From Halorubrum distributum JCM 10118 (lineage in GTDB: Archaea; Halobacteriota; Halobacteria; Halobacteriales; Haloferacaceae): DNA of 64,000 bases. This document shows positions 23,971 through 32,283 of the stretch, in pieces (within the stretch, counting starts at the first letter, position 1; each line of letters begins with the position of its first letter). The translations under genes and the position numbers were made by a program. The DNA is taken from positions 11,387 to 75,386 of the forward strand of contig NZ_AOJN01000047.1 of NCBI RefSeq assembly GCF_000337335.1, given 5' to 3'. The notes under the pieces were generated by a model. The model saw only the letters and a list, made by a program, of their open reading frames with translations. It made no database searches and had not been told where the DNA came from.

Positions 23971-24915
23971 TCACCCGCCGTCGGGGCAGACGGACGGCAT
24001 CGCTGCGCGGTCGACGCGCGCGACTCGGTCGTGTGCGGCGGGCGTCGTCGCGGCGTACTCGGGGTGGAGACAGGCGAAAAGCGCCTCCAGCGAGTCGACG
24101 AGCCGGTGGCTCGGTCGGTTGAACAGGCCGTTGCCGTCGACCGCGTAGGCTCGGTCATCGACGACCGCCGTGATCTCGTCGAAGCCGGCGCGGGCGGCGA
24201 GGTCGGCGACCGAGTCGACGGCGCGGTCGCGGTCGAAGCCGCAGGGCGCGACGACGAGCGCCTCGGGGTCGTGCGCGCACACGTCCTCCCAAGACACCGG
24301 CTCTGAAGGGCCGTCGGGCTGGAACGCGGGGTCGCCGCCCGCGAGTTCGACCATGTCGCGCACCCAGTGGCCCGCGCGGATCGGCGGGTCGGTCCAGTCA
24401 AGGACGGCGGTCCGGGGGCGCCCCTCGTCGGCGACGGCGCGCTCGGCCCGCTCGCGGACCGCGTCGACGCGCTCGCGGAGGTCCGCCCGGAGGTCGCTCG
24501 CGGCCGCTTCCTCGCCGACCGCCGCGCCGATCCGCACCACGTCGTCGAGCGCGTCTTCGAACGAGTGCGGGTCGCAGGCGAGTACGTCGGGCGCCGGGTC
24601 GAGGCGTTCGGCGGCGGCTCGGACCTCGCTCGCGTCGACCGCGCAGACGTCGCAGGTGGCCTGCGTGACGAGCAGGTCCGGCTCCAGGTCCGCGAGCCGC
24701 GCCTCGTCGAGGTCGTAGACCGCGCCGTCGACCTCGCGCATCTGTTCGTCGATGTCGGCCGCCGAGCGGTCCGCGTGGTCGACGACCGTGCTCGTCAGCG
24801 TCGGGAGGTCGCGGGCTGCCGGGGGGTGGTCGCAGCTGTGGGAGACGCCGACCGGCTCGACGCCGAGGGCGAACAGCGTCTCCGTGGCGGAAGGGAGAAG
24901 CGAGGCGACGCGCAT
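23971..24915 (-). CDS. BtuF-like cobalamin/metallophore-binding protein
   Basis: A 314-residue protein of the helical-backbone substrate-binding fold: RVASLLPSATETLFALGVEP, GVSHSCDHP, and LVTQATCDVCAVDASEV. These match BtuF-type proteins that bind vitamin B12. There is no signal peptide: the start MRVASLLPSATE is directly the domain, and the upstream in-frame extension is arginine-rich shadow. A cytoplasmic BtuF-like protein has been proposed for corrinoid salvage in archaea, but this is an inference. No permease or ATPase gene accompanies it. Confidence 0.75.
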   Translation of the reverse strand: MRVASLLPSATETLFALGVEPVGVSHSCDHPPAARDLPTLTSTVVDHADRSAADIDEQMREVDGAVYDLDEARLADLEPDLLVTQATCDVCAVDASEVRAAAERLDPAPDVLACDPHSFEDALDDVVRIGAAVGEEAAASDLRADLRERVDAVRERAERAVADEGRPRTAVLDWTDPPIRAGHWVRDMVELAGGDPAFQPDGPSEPVSWEDVCAHDPEALVVAPCGFDRDRAVDSVADLAARAGFDEITAVVDDRAYAVDGNGLFNRPSHRLVDSLEALFACLHPEYAATTPAAHDRVARVDRAAMPSVCPDGG

Positions 24916-24940
24916 GTCTGGCTCCAAGTCGCGCGAGGGC

Positions 24941-25222
24941 CTAAAGTGAGGGGTCCGACGCGCCGACGACGTCCGCGGTCGCCGTTGCGTACGCCGCTGC
25001 GAGGTCGGCGTTCGGCAGCGCGTCGAGCGCGGCCGCACACCCCCACCGGACGCGGTCGCGGCGCTCGCCGGCCGGCAGCTTGTTCGTCGCCACCGTCTCG
25101 GCCGTCTCGAGCAGGGGCCGCGCGGTGTCGACGTCGCCGCGCTCGGCGGCCACGCGGGCCTCCGCGAGCAGCTGATCGAGGCTGGCGCGCACGTCGTGGG
25201 GGACCTCGTCGGAGTCGGTCAC
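24941..25222 (-). CDS. Conserved haloarchaeal hypothetical protein, helical
   Basis: A 93-residue acidic protein beginning at a GTG whose bases overlap the stop of the upstream methyltransferase gene (GTGA), so the two are cotranslated. The sequence looks like a short helical-repeat fold (LDQLLAEARVAAERGDVDTA, then RPLLETAETVATNKL), perhaps TPR-like. Haloarchaeal relatives exist to my recollection, without assigned function. Confidence 0.65.
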   Translation of the reverse strand: MTDSDEVPHDVRASLDQLLAEARVAAERGDVDTARPLLETAETVATNKLPAGERRDRVRWGCAAALDALPNADLAAAYATATADVVGASDPSL

Positions 25223-25887
25223 GGGTCGGTCGCCCCCGACTCGGTGGCGCCCCCGTCGGGCGCCGCGTCCCCTTTTACTTTCGCGAACGCGAACTCGGTG
25301 CTGCTCCCGAGCGGGTCGGTCGCGGTCCGCGTCTCGACGTCGGCGAACCCCGCCGCGCGGAGCTGGTCGAGGGTGCGCTCGCGGCCGGGCGCGGAGAAGA
25401 ACATCTCGCCGCCCATCCAGCCTTGCCGCACCGTCTCGAAGCGGCCGCTCGGCAGCGTCGCGAGGAGCCGGCCGCCGGGGCGGAGGACGCGCGCGAACTC
25501 GTCGTACACGTCCGGGTGGCGCTCGCGGTCGACGTGAAACACCGCGTGGTACGCCGTGATCGCGTCGAAGCGGTCGGCCGCGAACGGGAGCGCGGACATC
25601 TCGCCGTGGACGAGCCGCGCGTCGGGGACGGTTTCGCGAGCGAGTTCGAGGCCGCGTCGGGAGACGTCGAGGCCGACGCTGCCCGGCGGGAGGTTCGCGA
25701 GGGTCCGGGCGCCGTCGCCGCAGCCGACGTCGAGGACGAGCGGGTCGCCGTCGCCGGCCGCGGGGTCGCCGGCGAGCGCGTCGAGCAAGTCGTCGATCAG
25801 CGCCGCGTCCGAGCCGTCGGGGTCGCGGCGGGCGGCGTACGTCTCGGCGACCGCGTCCCAGGCGCGGCGCACCGCGTTGCGGTCCAT
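25219..25887 (-). CDS. Class I SAM-dependent methyltransferase
   Basis: A 222-residue protein. Motif I is VLDVGCGDGARTLANLPP; the acidic motif II region is VGLDVSRRGLELARETVP; FDAITAYHAVFHV and EFARVLRPGGRLLATLPSG are the later methyltransferase_11 features. The substrate is not predictable; small molecules or lipids are usual for this subfamily. It forms an overlapping pair with the helical protein downstream. Confidence 0.85.
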   Translation of the reverse strand: MDRNAVRRAWDAVAETYAARRDPDGSDAALIDDLLDALAGDPAAGDGDPLVLDVGCGDGARTLANLPPGSVGLDVSRRGLELARETVPDARLVHGEMSALPFAADRFDAITAYHAVFHVDRERHPDVYDEFARVLRPGGRLLATLPSGRFETVRQGWMGGEMFFSAPGRERTLDQLRAAGFADVETRTATDPLGSSTEFAFAKVKGDAAPDGGATESGATDP

Positions 25888-25980
25888 ACGGACGGAAGGT
25901 GCGCCAGCGACATGATTGCTCGGGCGAGCCGGTGCCGCGTCGGCCGCGGGGGGCGGCGGTCGGGAACCGGCGGTCGGGAA

Positions 25981-25986
25981 TTTATC
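25981..25986 (+). promoter_or_regulatory. TATA box of the VOC-family gene
   Basis: TTTATC is centred 26 bases before ATG 26010 and fits a leaderless start; it disfavours the longer in-frame start at 25899. Confidence 0.5.
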
Positions 25987-26009
25987 ACGGCGGGGCGCGA
26001 GGCCGACGC

Positions 26010-26378
26010 ATGGAGATTCTCCACACCTGTCTGAACGTGGCGGACGCCGACCGGACCGCGGACTGGTACGTCGACGAGCTCGGCTTCGAGCGGTCGTGGG
26101 AGTTCACCACCGCGGACGGCGACACCCGCAACGTGTACGTCGCGGACGGGAACGGCGTCGAGTTCCAGCTGTCGGACACCGATGGCGAGGCGCCGAGCGC
26201 GGACGGCGACCGCTACGACCACGTCGCCGTCGGCGTCGACGACGTGGACGCGGCGTTCGCGGAGATCGATCACCACGGCGTCAGGGAGGCGCCGACCGAT
26301 CACCCGGAGGCCGGCGCGCGGGTCGCCTTCGTGAAGGACCCCGACGGCCACGTCGTCGAACTGATCGAGCCGCTCTGA
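26010..26378 (+). CDS. VOC-family (glyoxalase I-like) protein
   Basis: A 122-residue single-unit vicinal-oxygen-chelate protein: MEILHTCLNVADADRTADWY, a middle NVYVADGNGVEFQLSDT strand pair, YDHVAVGVDDVDAAF and the metal-ligand strand FVKDPDGHVVELIEPL. His5 or His6-like, Glu and His residues could bind a divalent metal as in lactoylglutathione lyase. The substrate is unknown; haloarchaea lack glutathione, so methylglyoxal adducts of another thiol or a different substrate are likely. Confidence 0.82.
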   Translation: MEILHTCLNVADADRTADWYVDELGFERSWEFTTADGDTRNVYVADGNGVEFQLSDTDGEAPSADGDRYDHVAVGVDDVDAAFAEIDHHGVREAPTDHPEAGARVAFVKDPDGHVVELIEPL

Positions 26379-26413
26379 GCGGGCGTCGCGAACCGCGTTC
26401 GACGGGAATCGGG

Positions 26414-26698
26414 TTAGCGGTCTGCGCGGCGGACCGCAGCGACGACGAGTAACGCGACCGCGACGGCGACCCCGACCGCGCCGAGCGTCTCGGGCGAGAC
26501 CAGCGCCGGCTCGGCGGTCGCGGCGGCGGTGTCGATCGGCTGGTCGGCGGCGATCGGGTTGCCGCTCTCGTCGATGAACGCCCCGTTCACGTCGCCGTCG
26601 TTCTGTGCGAGCGGGCTTCCCGCGAACCCGACGCCGACAGCGAGCAGCAGCGCGACGATCACGACGAGCGTCGGGACACGGACCGAGGCTCGTCTCAT
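26414..26698 (-). CDS. Small exported or doubly anchored protein
   Basis: A 94-residue protein from ATG 26698: MRRASVRVPTLVVIVALLLA is a signal peptide or first helix, a short acidic outer part follows (QNDGDVNGAFIDESGNPIAA), and a C-terminal helix (LGAVGVAVAVALLVVAAVRR) ends in positive charge. The topology fits a small surface protein held by a C-terminal anchor. The family is unknown. Confidence 0.6.
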   Translation of the reverse strand: MRRASVRVPTLVVIVALLLAVGVGFAGSPLAQNDGDVNGAFIDESGNPIAADQPIDTAAATAEPALVSPETLGAVGVAVAVALLVVAAVRRADR

Positions 26699-26753
26699 CC
26701 GGCGATCACTGTCGTGCCTGCGTCGTCGGTTCGGGTGCGGCGGCGTATTGAAC

Positions 26754-26912
26754 TCATGCGTGGAATTCAGTGGCGAAGCTATCGGAGTGAGTACCGCGAC
26801 ACGCATAGTATTTCGCCGATAGAACGACTTCGGTGGGATCCTGAGGGTCGTTCAGGATGGGCCTGAAATCCAAGGCAAACGCGTCGACCGCGTCGGTCGG
26901 GATCCCGGAGTC
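26754..26912 (-). pseudogene. Possible C-terminal remnant of an unidentified gene
   Basis: A minus-strand frame in the 228-base gap ends in a TGA at 26754 and reads DAFALDFRPILNDPQDPTEV followed by VLSAKYYACRGTHSDSFATE. This is more protein-like than GC-rich shadows elsewhere and its composition is less GC-rich. No ATG or GTG suits it. It could be the tail of a displaced gene, or chance. Confidence 0.25.
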
Positions 26913-26926
26913 GATCGGCTCCCGTG

Positions 26927-27961
26927 CTACCCGGCCGATACCTCCGGCGCGGGCCGCGCGAACCAGTACCCGTACCCGAACGGAACGGCGCCGGTCGCGA
27001 CGCCGATCAGAACCGCAAGCGGTCCGAAGATCAGCCCGACGACCCCGAGCGCGCCCGCGATCGCCGCCGTGGCGAGGAGCCCGATTCCGACCGTCGTGCC
27101 GGCGAGCAAGGCCCACCGACGCTGAGCGGCGAGGACGCCGGCGAGGACGCCTGCCGCGACGACCGTCGCGCTCGCGGGACCGGTGACGATGCGGGAGAGC
27201 GAGCCGCTCTCGAACAGGGCGGTGCCGACGAGCGCGACGGGGAGCGCGAGCGCGGCGACAGCGGCGGCTCGGCGCGGGGTGAGGAGGCGGTCGCGCGTCG
27301 GATCGCGGTAGCGGTACGCGAGGAGGCCGAGCGCGACCGCCGCGTACCCGCGGCCGACCGGCGTGAGGACGAAGCCGACGATGGAGCTCGCGACCTGCGC
27401 GAAGACGGCCGCCTCGCTTTCGACCGCGACGGCGTAGTACGCCCCGTCCTGCCGGTACAGTCCCGACCGGAGGGACCCGTTCGTCGCGGTCCCCTCGTCG
27501 ATAGCGGTCCGCACGCCGGACGACGCCGCGGCCGCCGGGCGCGCGACGGCGTCGAACACCGTCTCGGGGCCGGTCTCACGCATCTCGATCGTCGCGTTCG
27601 TCGTCTCGCCGCGCGTCGACAGCGTCCACTCGTAATAGCTCCCGTTGTACGCGACGTACGGCGAGTCGGCGTCGTCGAGCGCGATGTCCAACTCCGGGGA
27701 GAGCGACCCCTCGAACGACCCGGTCGCGGCAGCGGTCCGGACCGGCTCCCGGTGCCGATCGGACGTGTCCGAGAGCCGCTCATCGAGGTCGGTGACGTTG
27801 CGCGCCGCGTCCGCGACCGACGCCGGGTCCTCGCCGGGTTCGACGGCCGTCGCCTCGTAAGTGATCTGCGTGTCGCCCGCGGTTGCGTGAAAGGCGAAGC
27901 TGAGTCCGAGACCGACGACGAGGAGGGCGAGGAGCGCGAGCGTTCGAGTGGAGGGCGGCAC
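26927..27961 (-). CDS. Haloarchaeal membrane protein with extracellular domain
   Basis: A 344-residue protein with GTG start at 27961. An N-terminal helix (TLALLALLVVGLGLSFAF) precedes an outer domain (about 30-180) that contains three possible N-glycosylation sequons (NGS, NAT, NGS), then about five membrane helices in the C-terminal half. An AT-rich element (about 27986-27995) lies 30 bases upstream. The family is conserved in haloarchaea, as I recall, with no known function. Confidence 0.65.
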   Translation of the reverse strand: MPPSTRTLALLALLVVGLGLSFAFHATAGDTQITYEATAVEPGEDPASVADAARNVTDLDERLSDTSDRHREPVRTAAATGSFEGSLSPELDIALDDADSPYVAYNGSYYEWTLSTRGETTNATIEMRETGPETVFDAVARPAAAASSGVRTAIDEGTATNGSLRSGLYRQDGAYYAVAVESEAAVFAQVASSIVGFVLTPVGRGYAAVALGLLAYRYRDPTRDRLLTPRRAAAVAALALPVALVGTALFESGSLSRIVTGPASATVVAAGVLAGVLAAQRRWALLAGTTVGIGLLATAAIAGALGVVGLIFGPLAVLIGVATGAVPFGYGYWFARPAPEVSAG

Positions 27962-28096
27962 GGACCGGAGTACATGATAAGCAGTTGTAAATTTGTGGAT
28001 CGGGAGTCGGGGGAGGCCGAGGCGAGGCGGCCGCTCGGGGTTCGGGCAACGCGCGATAGAAAGTGGGGGTTCGAGGCGGGGTCGTGCCCGACCGCG

Positions 28097-28270
28097 TCAG
28101 TCGTCGGCCGGAGCGCGCGGCTCCGCCGGGGGCTCGGGTTCCTCCGTCTCGTCCGCCGGCTCGTCGACCGCGTCGACGTCGGGAGCCTCGTCGAGTTCGT
28201 CCGCCTCCTCGGACCGGTGACGCGCCTTGACCTCCGTCCACGTGCGCGCCTCGTCGTAATGGTGGCACAT
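28097..28270 (-). CDS. Small acidic haloarchaeal protein (MCHHY type)
   Basis: A 57-residue protein from ATG 28270, MCHHYDEARTWTEVKARHRS, then a Glu/Asp/Pro-rich tail (VDEPADETEEPEPPAEPRAP). The Cys-His-His start could bind a metal. A box reading CTTTTATC lies about 31 bases upstream, arguing for this internal start over an in-frame ATG at 28354. Similar short proteins opening MCHH or MCHY occur in haloarchaea; the role is unknown. Confidence 0.55.
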   Translation of the reverse strand: MCHHYDEARTWTEVKARHRSEEADELDEAPDVDAVDEPADETEEPEPPAEPRAPADD

Positions 28271-28417
28271 GACAACAGGTAACAAGGTATTGGGCGTGAT
28301 AAAAGTCACGCCGATACGGTCGAAATAGGACGCTTGAGCGGTTCTGTCTGCCATGTGCCCGAATGCCCATCGGCGGCTACTAGTCCGTCGACGGCAGCGG
28401 AATCCACGACCGCTCGC

Positions 28418-28778
28418 TTATAAATGAGCGACTACACCTCGGCGATGAACACGACCAAACCTCAGCCGTTCGTTTATAAATTGGCGTCCGTGGATCGACG
28501 GCCAGCACCGCCAAAGCCCCGGCAGACCGTTTATGAATAGCTACTGGCGACTCCGCGATAGACACCTCCAAAGCCCCAGTCGCGAGGCGCTACGCGCCAC
28601 GGGCAACCGGCGGCTTCACCGTCGGTGACTGCCCCTTTGAGTCCCACCCGACCGCGACAGCACAGCACCTCATTCCTCCCCAGCCTCGTCGCTGGCGGCT
28701 GGCGCCGCCAGCGACTCCCTCGCGCGTGCTCCTCGCGCCCGAGGGGCGCTCGGAGGCACGCGCCACCGCTTAAAAATG
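28418..28778 (+). repeat. Dispersed structured element, copy A
   Basis: Three stacked units start with TTATAAAT (28418), TTTATAAAT (28473) and TTTATGAAT (28530), 55-57 bases apart, each followed by a version of CTCCAAAGCCCCAG (best at 28566-28579). Then come three hairpins: CAGTCGC/GTGACTG closing a G-rich loop just before CCCCTTTGAGTCCC; GTCGCTGGCGGC/GCCGCCAGCGAC (about 28688-28713); and GCGCGTGC/GCACGCGC with inner GCGCCC/GGGCGC (about 28722-28763). It ends in CTTAAAAATG. The copies at 31908, 39719 and 53987 share the layout. No open frame is conserved, so a non-coding RNA or mobile repeat is likely. Confidence 0.75.
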
Positions 28779-28819
28779 AAGTCAGTAGCGTCAGCGTGGA
28801 TGACGGGTGTCGCGGCCGT

Positions 28820-29872
28820 CTACGCGTCGCCGTGCGGTTTGACGAGCACCTTGATCGCCTCCCGTTCGTCCATCATGCGGTACCCCTCGGCGACGTCGTC
28901 GAGACCCACCGTCTCGGTGAAGATCGGCGCGGGGTCGAGCGTCCCCTGGAGCACGTCGGCCATCAGCTCCTCGGCGTACGCGCGGACGGGGGCGACGCCG
29001 CCCGCGAGCGTCACGTTCTGCCCGAACATGCCGAACACGTCGAGGCCCTCGTCTTCAACGCCGTAGGGGACGCCGACGTACCCGATCGTGCCGCCGGGGC
29101 GGACGGCGTCGATGGCGGTGTTCATCGCGCTCGCGGCGCCGACGCACTCCATCACGTGGTTCGGCCCGCCGTACGTGAGCTCGCGGATCCGCTCGACGGC
29201 GGCCTCGCCGCGCTCGGAGACGGTCTCGGTCGCGCCGAACTCCTCCGCGAGTTCGAGGCGGTCCTCGTGGTGCCCGACCGCGATGATGCGCTCCGCGCCG
29301 AGCCGGCGGGCCGCGAGGACGCCGCAGAGCCCGACCGCGCCGTCGCCGATGACGGCCACTGTCGAGCCCACCTCGACGCCCGCACTCACGGCCGCGTGGT
29401 GGCCGGTCCCCATCACGTCGGTCAGGGGGAGCAGCGAACGGAGGGTGTCCTCGTCGTCAGCGTGGCGGTCGGGAACGCGAACGAGCGTGCCGTCGGCGTG
29501 GGTCGAACGAACGTACTCGCCCTGGCCGCCGCCGTTGTCGCCGCCCCACGAGTCGCCGTTCTCGCAGGAGGTGTGGAGCCCCTTCCGACAGAACTCGCAC
29601 TCGCCGCAGGAGATCGCGAACGGCGCGAGCACGCGGTCGCCCGGCTCGACGGAGGTGACGTCGTCGCCGACCGCCTCGACGATCCCCATTGGCTCGTGGC
29701 CGACCGGTGAGCCCGCGTCGCGGTCGCTGTCGCCGCGGTAGAACCAGAGGTCGGAGCCGCAGATCGCGGTGTGAGTGACGCGGACGATCGCGTCCGTCGG
29801 GGCCTCGATCTCGGGGCGCGGTCGCTCTTCCACGTCGATCTCGCCGGGGGCGTTGAAGACGGCTGCGCGCAT
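28820..29872 (-). CDS. Zinc-dependent alcohol dehydrogenase (MDR family)
   Basis: A 350-residue protein from ATG 29872 (MRAAVFNAPGEIDVEERPRP). The catalytic zinc region is TAICGSDLWFYRG with GHEPMGIVEAVG; the structural zinc loop has CGECEFCRKGLHTSC (four Cys); the Rossmann motif is VAVIGDGAVGLCGVLAA (about 175-190). It oxidises alcohols or polyols with NAD(P)+. A few residues before Met are in frame (MRSRRTDG) but a TATA-like CTTTT lies about 26 bases upstream of ATG 29872. The 3' end faces repeat copy A. Confidence 0.88.
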   Translation of the reverse strand: MRAAVFNAPGEIDVEERPRPEIEAPTDAIVRVTHTAICGSDLWFYRGDSDRDAGSPVGHEPMGIVEAVGDDVTSVEPGDRVLAPFAISCGECEFCRKGLHTSCENGDSWGGDNGGGQGEYVRSTHADGTLVRVPDRHADDEDTLRSLLPLTDVMGTGHHAAVSAGVEVGSTVAVIGDGAVGLCGVLAARRLGAERIIAVGHHEDRLELAEEFGATETVSERGEAAVERIRELTYGGPNHVMECVGAASAMNTAIDAVRPGGTIGYVGVPYGVEDEGLDVFGMFGQNVTLAGGVAPVRAYAEELMADVLQGTLDPAPIFTETVGLDDVAEGYRMMDEREAIKVLVKPHGDA

Positions 29873-30067
29873 ACCGTCGGTGCGGCGCGAACGCACAAAA
29901 GCGCGGCGTCGTCAGCGCGGAGGTTTCAGCCCGCAGAAACGACAGCGTTCCGACAAAAAATAACGCTTAAACTGCGGCGCTGGCGAGCCGGAGGCGATTC
30001 GAAGAATGACACGGTGCGGCGACGCGAGCGGGGCGACGGATCGACCGGCGAAACGGGTGTTCGAACC

Positions 30068-31147
30068 GTGAGCGACGGCGCGACCCTCCGGATCGTCGAC
30101 GAGCCCGACGACGACCCGGGCGGCGCGGTCCCCGCGCCGGTGCCGCCGGGCGACCCGGAGGCGTGATACGCGCCGGACGTCCGGGCGCAGTACGAGGCGG
30201 CGCCCGGCGTGGTGGCGACCGTCCGCGAGCGCGACGGCGGGCGGTTCGGCTACGACGTCCGCGAGCCGCCGCTGTCGCCCGCCGACGAGCGCGCGCTCGA
30301 CCGGGTCCGCGACCGCTTCTCCGCCGTGCGACACCGCCGCCCGCTCACCCGGGTCGGGGTGGTCGAGCGCGCCGAGCGCGGGTTCGAGCCGAAGTACGCG
30401 ACGGCTATCGACCGGCTGGTCGACGCGAGCGCGGCGGCGCGGCGGCGGATCGACTACCACGCGCTGCGGGAGTTCCGGCTGCTCGGCGAGCTCACGCCGG
30501 TCGCCCTCGACGACCGGATCGAGGTCGCGGACGTGGGCGACGACCGCGAGCTGGTGGTCCACACCGAGACGTTCGCGCCGCTGGAGACCGGGATCGACGC
30601 CGACGCGGACTACGTGGAGCGCGTGGCCGCCGAGCGGCTCGCGCAGTACGCCGTCGAGTTCGCCGGCATCCCGGTCGAGGTCGTCGTCTACCGCGTGGAC
30701 ACCCCGCTGGCGGCGCGGACGCTCGGGCTCGTCACGGGCGCGCTCGACGCCGGCGGCGACGCCGACGCGGTGTTCGAGACGCTCCGGATCGAGGTCGGGC
30801 GCCTGTACAGCGAGCAGCGCGCGCTCCGCTCGTCGATGCAGCCGTACATCGCGGTCGGCTGGGCCGCGGCGGTCCTCGTCGCCGGCGTCGTCGCGGTCGT
30901 GAACACGCAGGTGGTCGACGCCGCGCGGCTCGCGGAGATCGCCGCCGCCTCGGAGGCGGTGACGGAGCCGGAGGGCGTGTATCCGGAACTGGAGCGGTTC
31001 CGGCTGTACGTCGTCACGCAGGCGACGGTGCTCGCGTCCGGGTGGTTCGCCGGCACCGCGGCGCGGGGGCGATATGCGGCCTTGCTCCACTCGGGCGTGC
31101 TCGTTGCGTGCTGTTACGTGGTGTTCACGGTCGGCGGGCTGGTGTGA
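30068..31147 (+). pseudogene. pilB'-'pilC fusion pseudogene (type IV pilus / T2SS)
   Basis: From GTG 30068 the frame reads like the N-terminal part of haloarchaeal PilB secretion ATPases: RIDYHALREFRLLGELTPVA, then RIEVADVGDDRELVVHTETF and YAVEFAGIPVEV. It switches abruptly near residue 220 to the end of a PilC/TadC membrane protein: ARTLGLVTGALDAGGDADAV and FETLRIEVGRLYSEQRALRS, then two or three helices. The whole ATPase core (Walker A/B) is absent. In addition codon 33 is TGA (30164-30166) where relatives have Trp. So a large deletion joined pilB and pilC in frame, and a nonsense mutation followed. Confidence 0.65.
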
Positions 31148-31242
31148 GGCTGCTCGAAGGCCGAGCGAGCGGCGCGCCGCCGCCCGAGCGGACGCGGCGC
31201 CGACACGAGGCTTTTCCACCCTGCCCCCGTAGTTCGAACCCC

Positions 31243-31914
31243 ATGGACGAGAAGACCGCCGAACTCCGCGACCTGTTCGTCGACGCCACCGGCTCGGAGA
31301 CGGTCACCGAACGCCAGGAGGCGGAGCGGGGGACCCTCGTCAATCGCGACGACGCCAGCGAGGGGGTCCGCGACCTCGTCGCCGCGATGCGCGAACGGTA
31401 CGGCTTCTCGACGCCGCTCGACGACGCCGCCTACGCGCTGGTCGCCCGCGGCCGGTTCGACAACGCGGACGACGCGGCGATCGCGGCGGCGATCCGCGAC
31501 GCGCTGCCCGACACGGACGGCGACAGCGACGTCGATCCCGCGGACGTCGACGCCGAAACCGTCCGGAAGGCGCGCTTCGACCTCCACCTCGTGCGCGAGT
31601 CGGACCGGGAGGTCGACGCGGGCGGCGGCGACTCCGATCCCGCGTTCGAGTACGCCGACCTGAAGCGGCTCACCGCGGCCGGGAACTCCATCGTCGAGTG
31701 CGCCGAGGAGTTGGACGCACGGCCCGACACGGTCGCCCGGTACGCCGCCGTCGCGCGGACGGACATCGCCTCCACCCGGGCGAACGACCGCTTCCACGAC
31801 GCGTTCCGCGACCTCCTCACCGACGCCGACATCGAGGGGTCGCTCGCGAGCGACGCCCGCGAGGACGGCCTCCGCGAAGCGACCGAGGACATCGAGACGG
31901 ACGTTTCTTTATAA
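31243..31914 (+). CDS. Conditioned-medium-induced protein 4 (Cmi4)-like regulator
   Basis: A 223-residue acidic protein: MDEKTAELRDLFVDATGSET, VRDLVAAMRERYGFSTPLDD and a C-terminal helix-turn-helix-like part (DLKRLTAAGNSIVECAEELD, ARPDTVARYAAVART). This matches, from memory, haloarchaeal proteins named conditioned medium-induced protein 4. Two HTH-like segments suggest a DNA-binding role. The stop TAA at 31912-31914 lies inside the TTTATAA of repeat copy B, so the repeat forms the 3' end of the gene and may have altered its last codons (DVSL). Confidence 0.6.
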   Translation: MDEKTAELRDLFVDATGSETVTERQEAERGTLVNRDDASEGVRDLVAAMRERYGFSTPLDDAAYALVARGRFDNADDAAIAAAIRDALPDTDGDSDVDPADVDAETVRKARFDLHLVRESDREVDAGGGDSDPAFEYADLKRLTAAGNSIVECAEELDARPDTVARYAAVARTDIASTRANDRFHDAFRDLLTDADIEGSLASDAREDGLREATEDIETDVSL

Positions 31915-32259
31915 GTAGCAGCAGAGGCGCGGATGAGCGGTTCCGAAGCCCCAACCGCTCGCTTATAAATGACTGACTTCGAATCGACGGCGAACACCTC
32001 CAAAGCCCCAGCCGCGAGGAGCCCGTACGCTTGCTGCGCTCCTCGTCACTCGCTTCGCTCGTTCCTGCGGTGCTTGCGTCGCCTACGGACTCCTCGCGGC
32101 TGCCCCTTTGAGTCCCGCCCCACCGCACAGCAGCCGCACCTCACGCCTCCCCAGCCTCGTCAGTCGCCTCCGCTTCGCTCCGGCGACTGACTCCCTCGCG
32201 CGTGCTCCTCGCGCCCGGTGGGCGCTCGGAGGCACGCGCCACCGCGGTTCTGTTTATAA
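31908..32259 (+). repeat. Dispersed structured element, copy B
   Basis: Stacked TTTATAA (31908) and TTATAAAT (31963) units are 55 bases apart. CTCCAAAGCCCCAG follows at 31998. Hairpin 1 is CAGCCGCGAGGAG/CTCCTCGCGGCTG extended by CCGTA/TACGG after one mismatch, then CCCCTTTGAGTCCC. Hairpin 2 is GTCAGTCGCC/GGCGACTGAC. Hairpin 3 is GCGCGTGC/GCACGCGC with inner GCGCCC/GGGCGC. A TTTATAA at 32253-32259 closes it. The left box overlaps the stop of the Cmi4-like gene and the right box is the promoter of the Cas4-like gene. Confidence 0.75.
32253..32259 (+). promoter_or_regulatory. TATA box of the Cas4-like gene, supplied by repeat B
   Basis: TTTATAA is centred 28 bases before GTG 32284, the leaderless spacing. 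It is at the same time the right-hand boundary box of repeat copy B. Confidence 0.6.
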
Positions 32260-32283
32260 GCGAAGCCGCGGCCAGCCCGTCTC

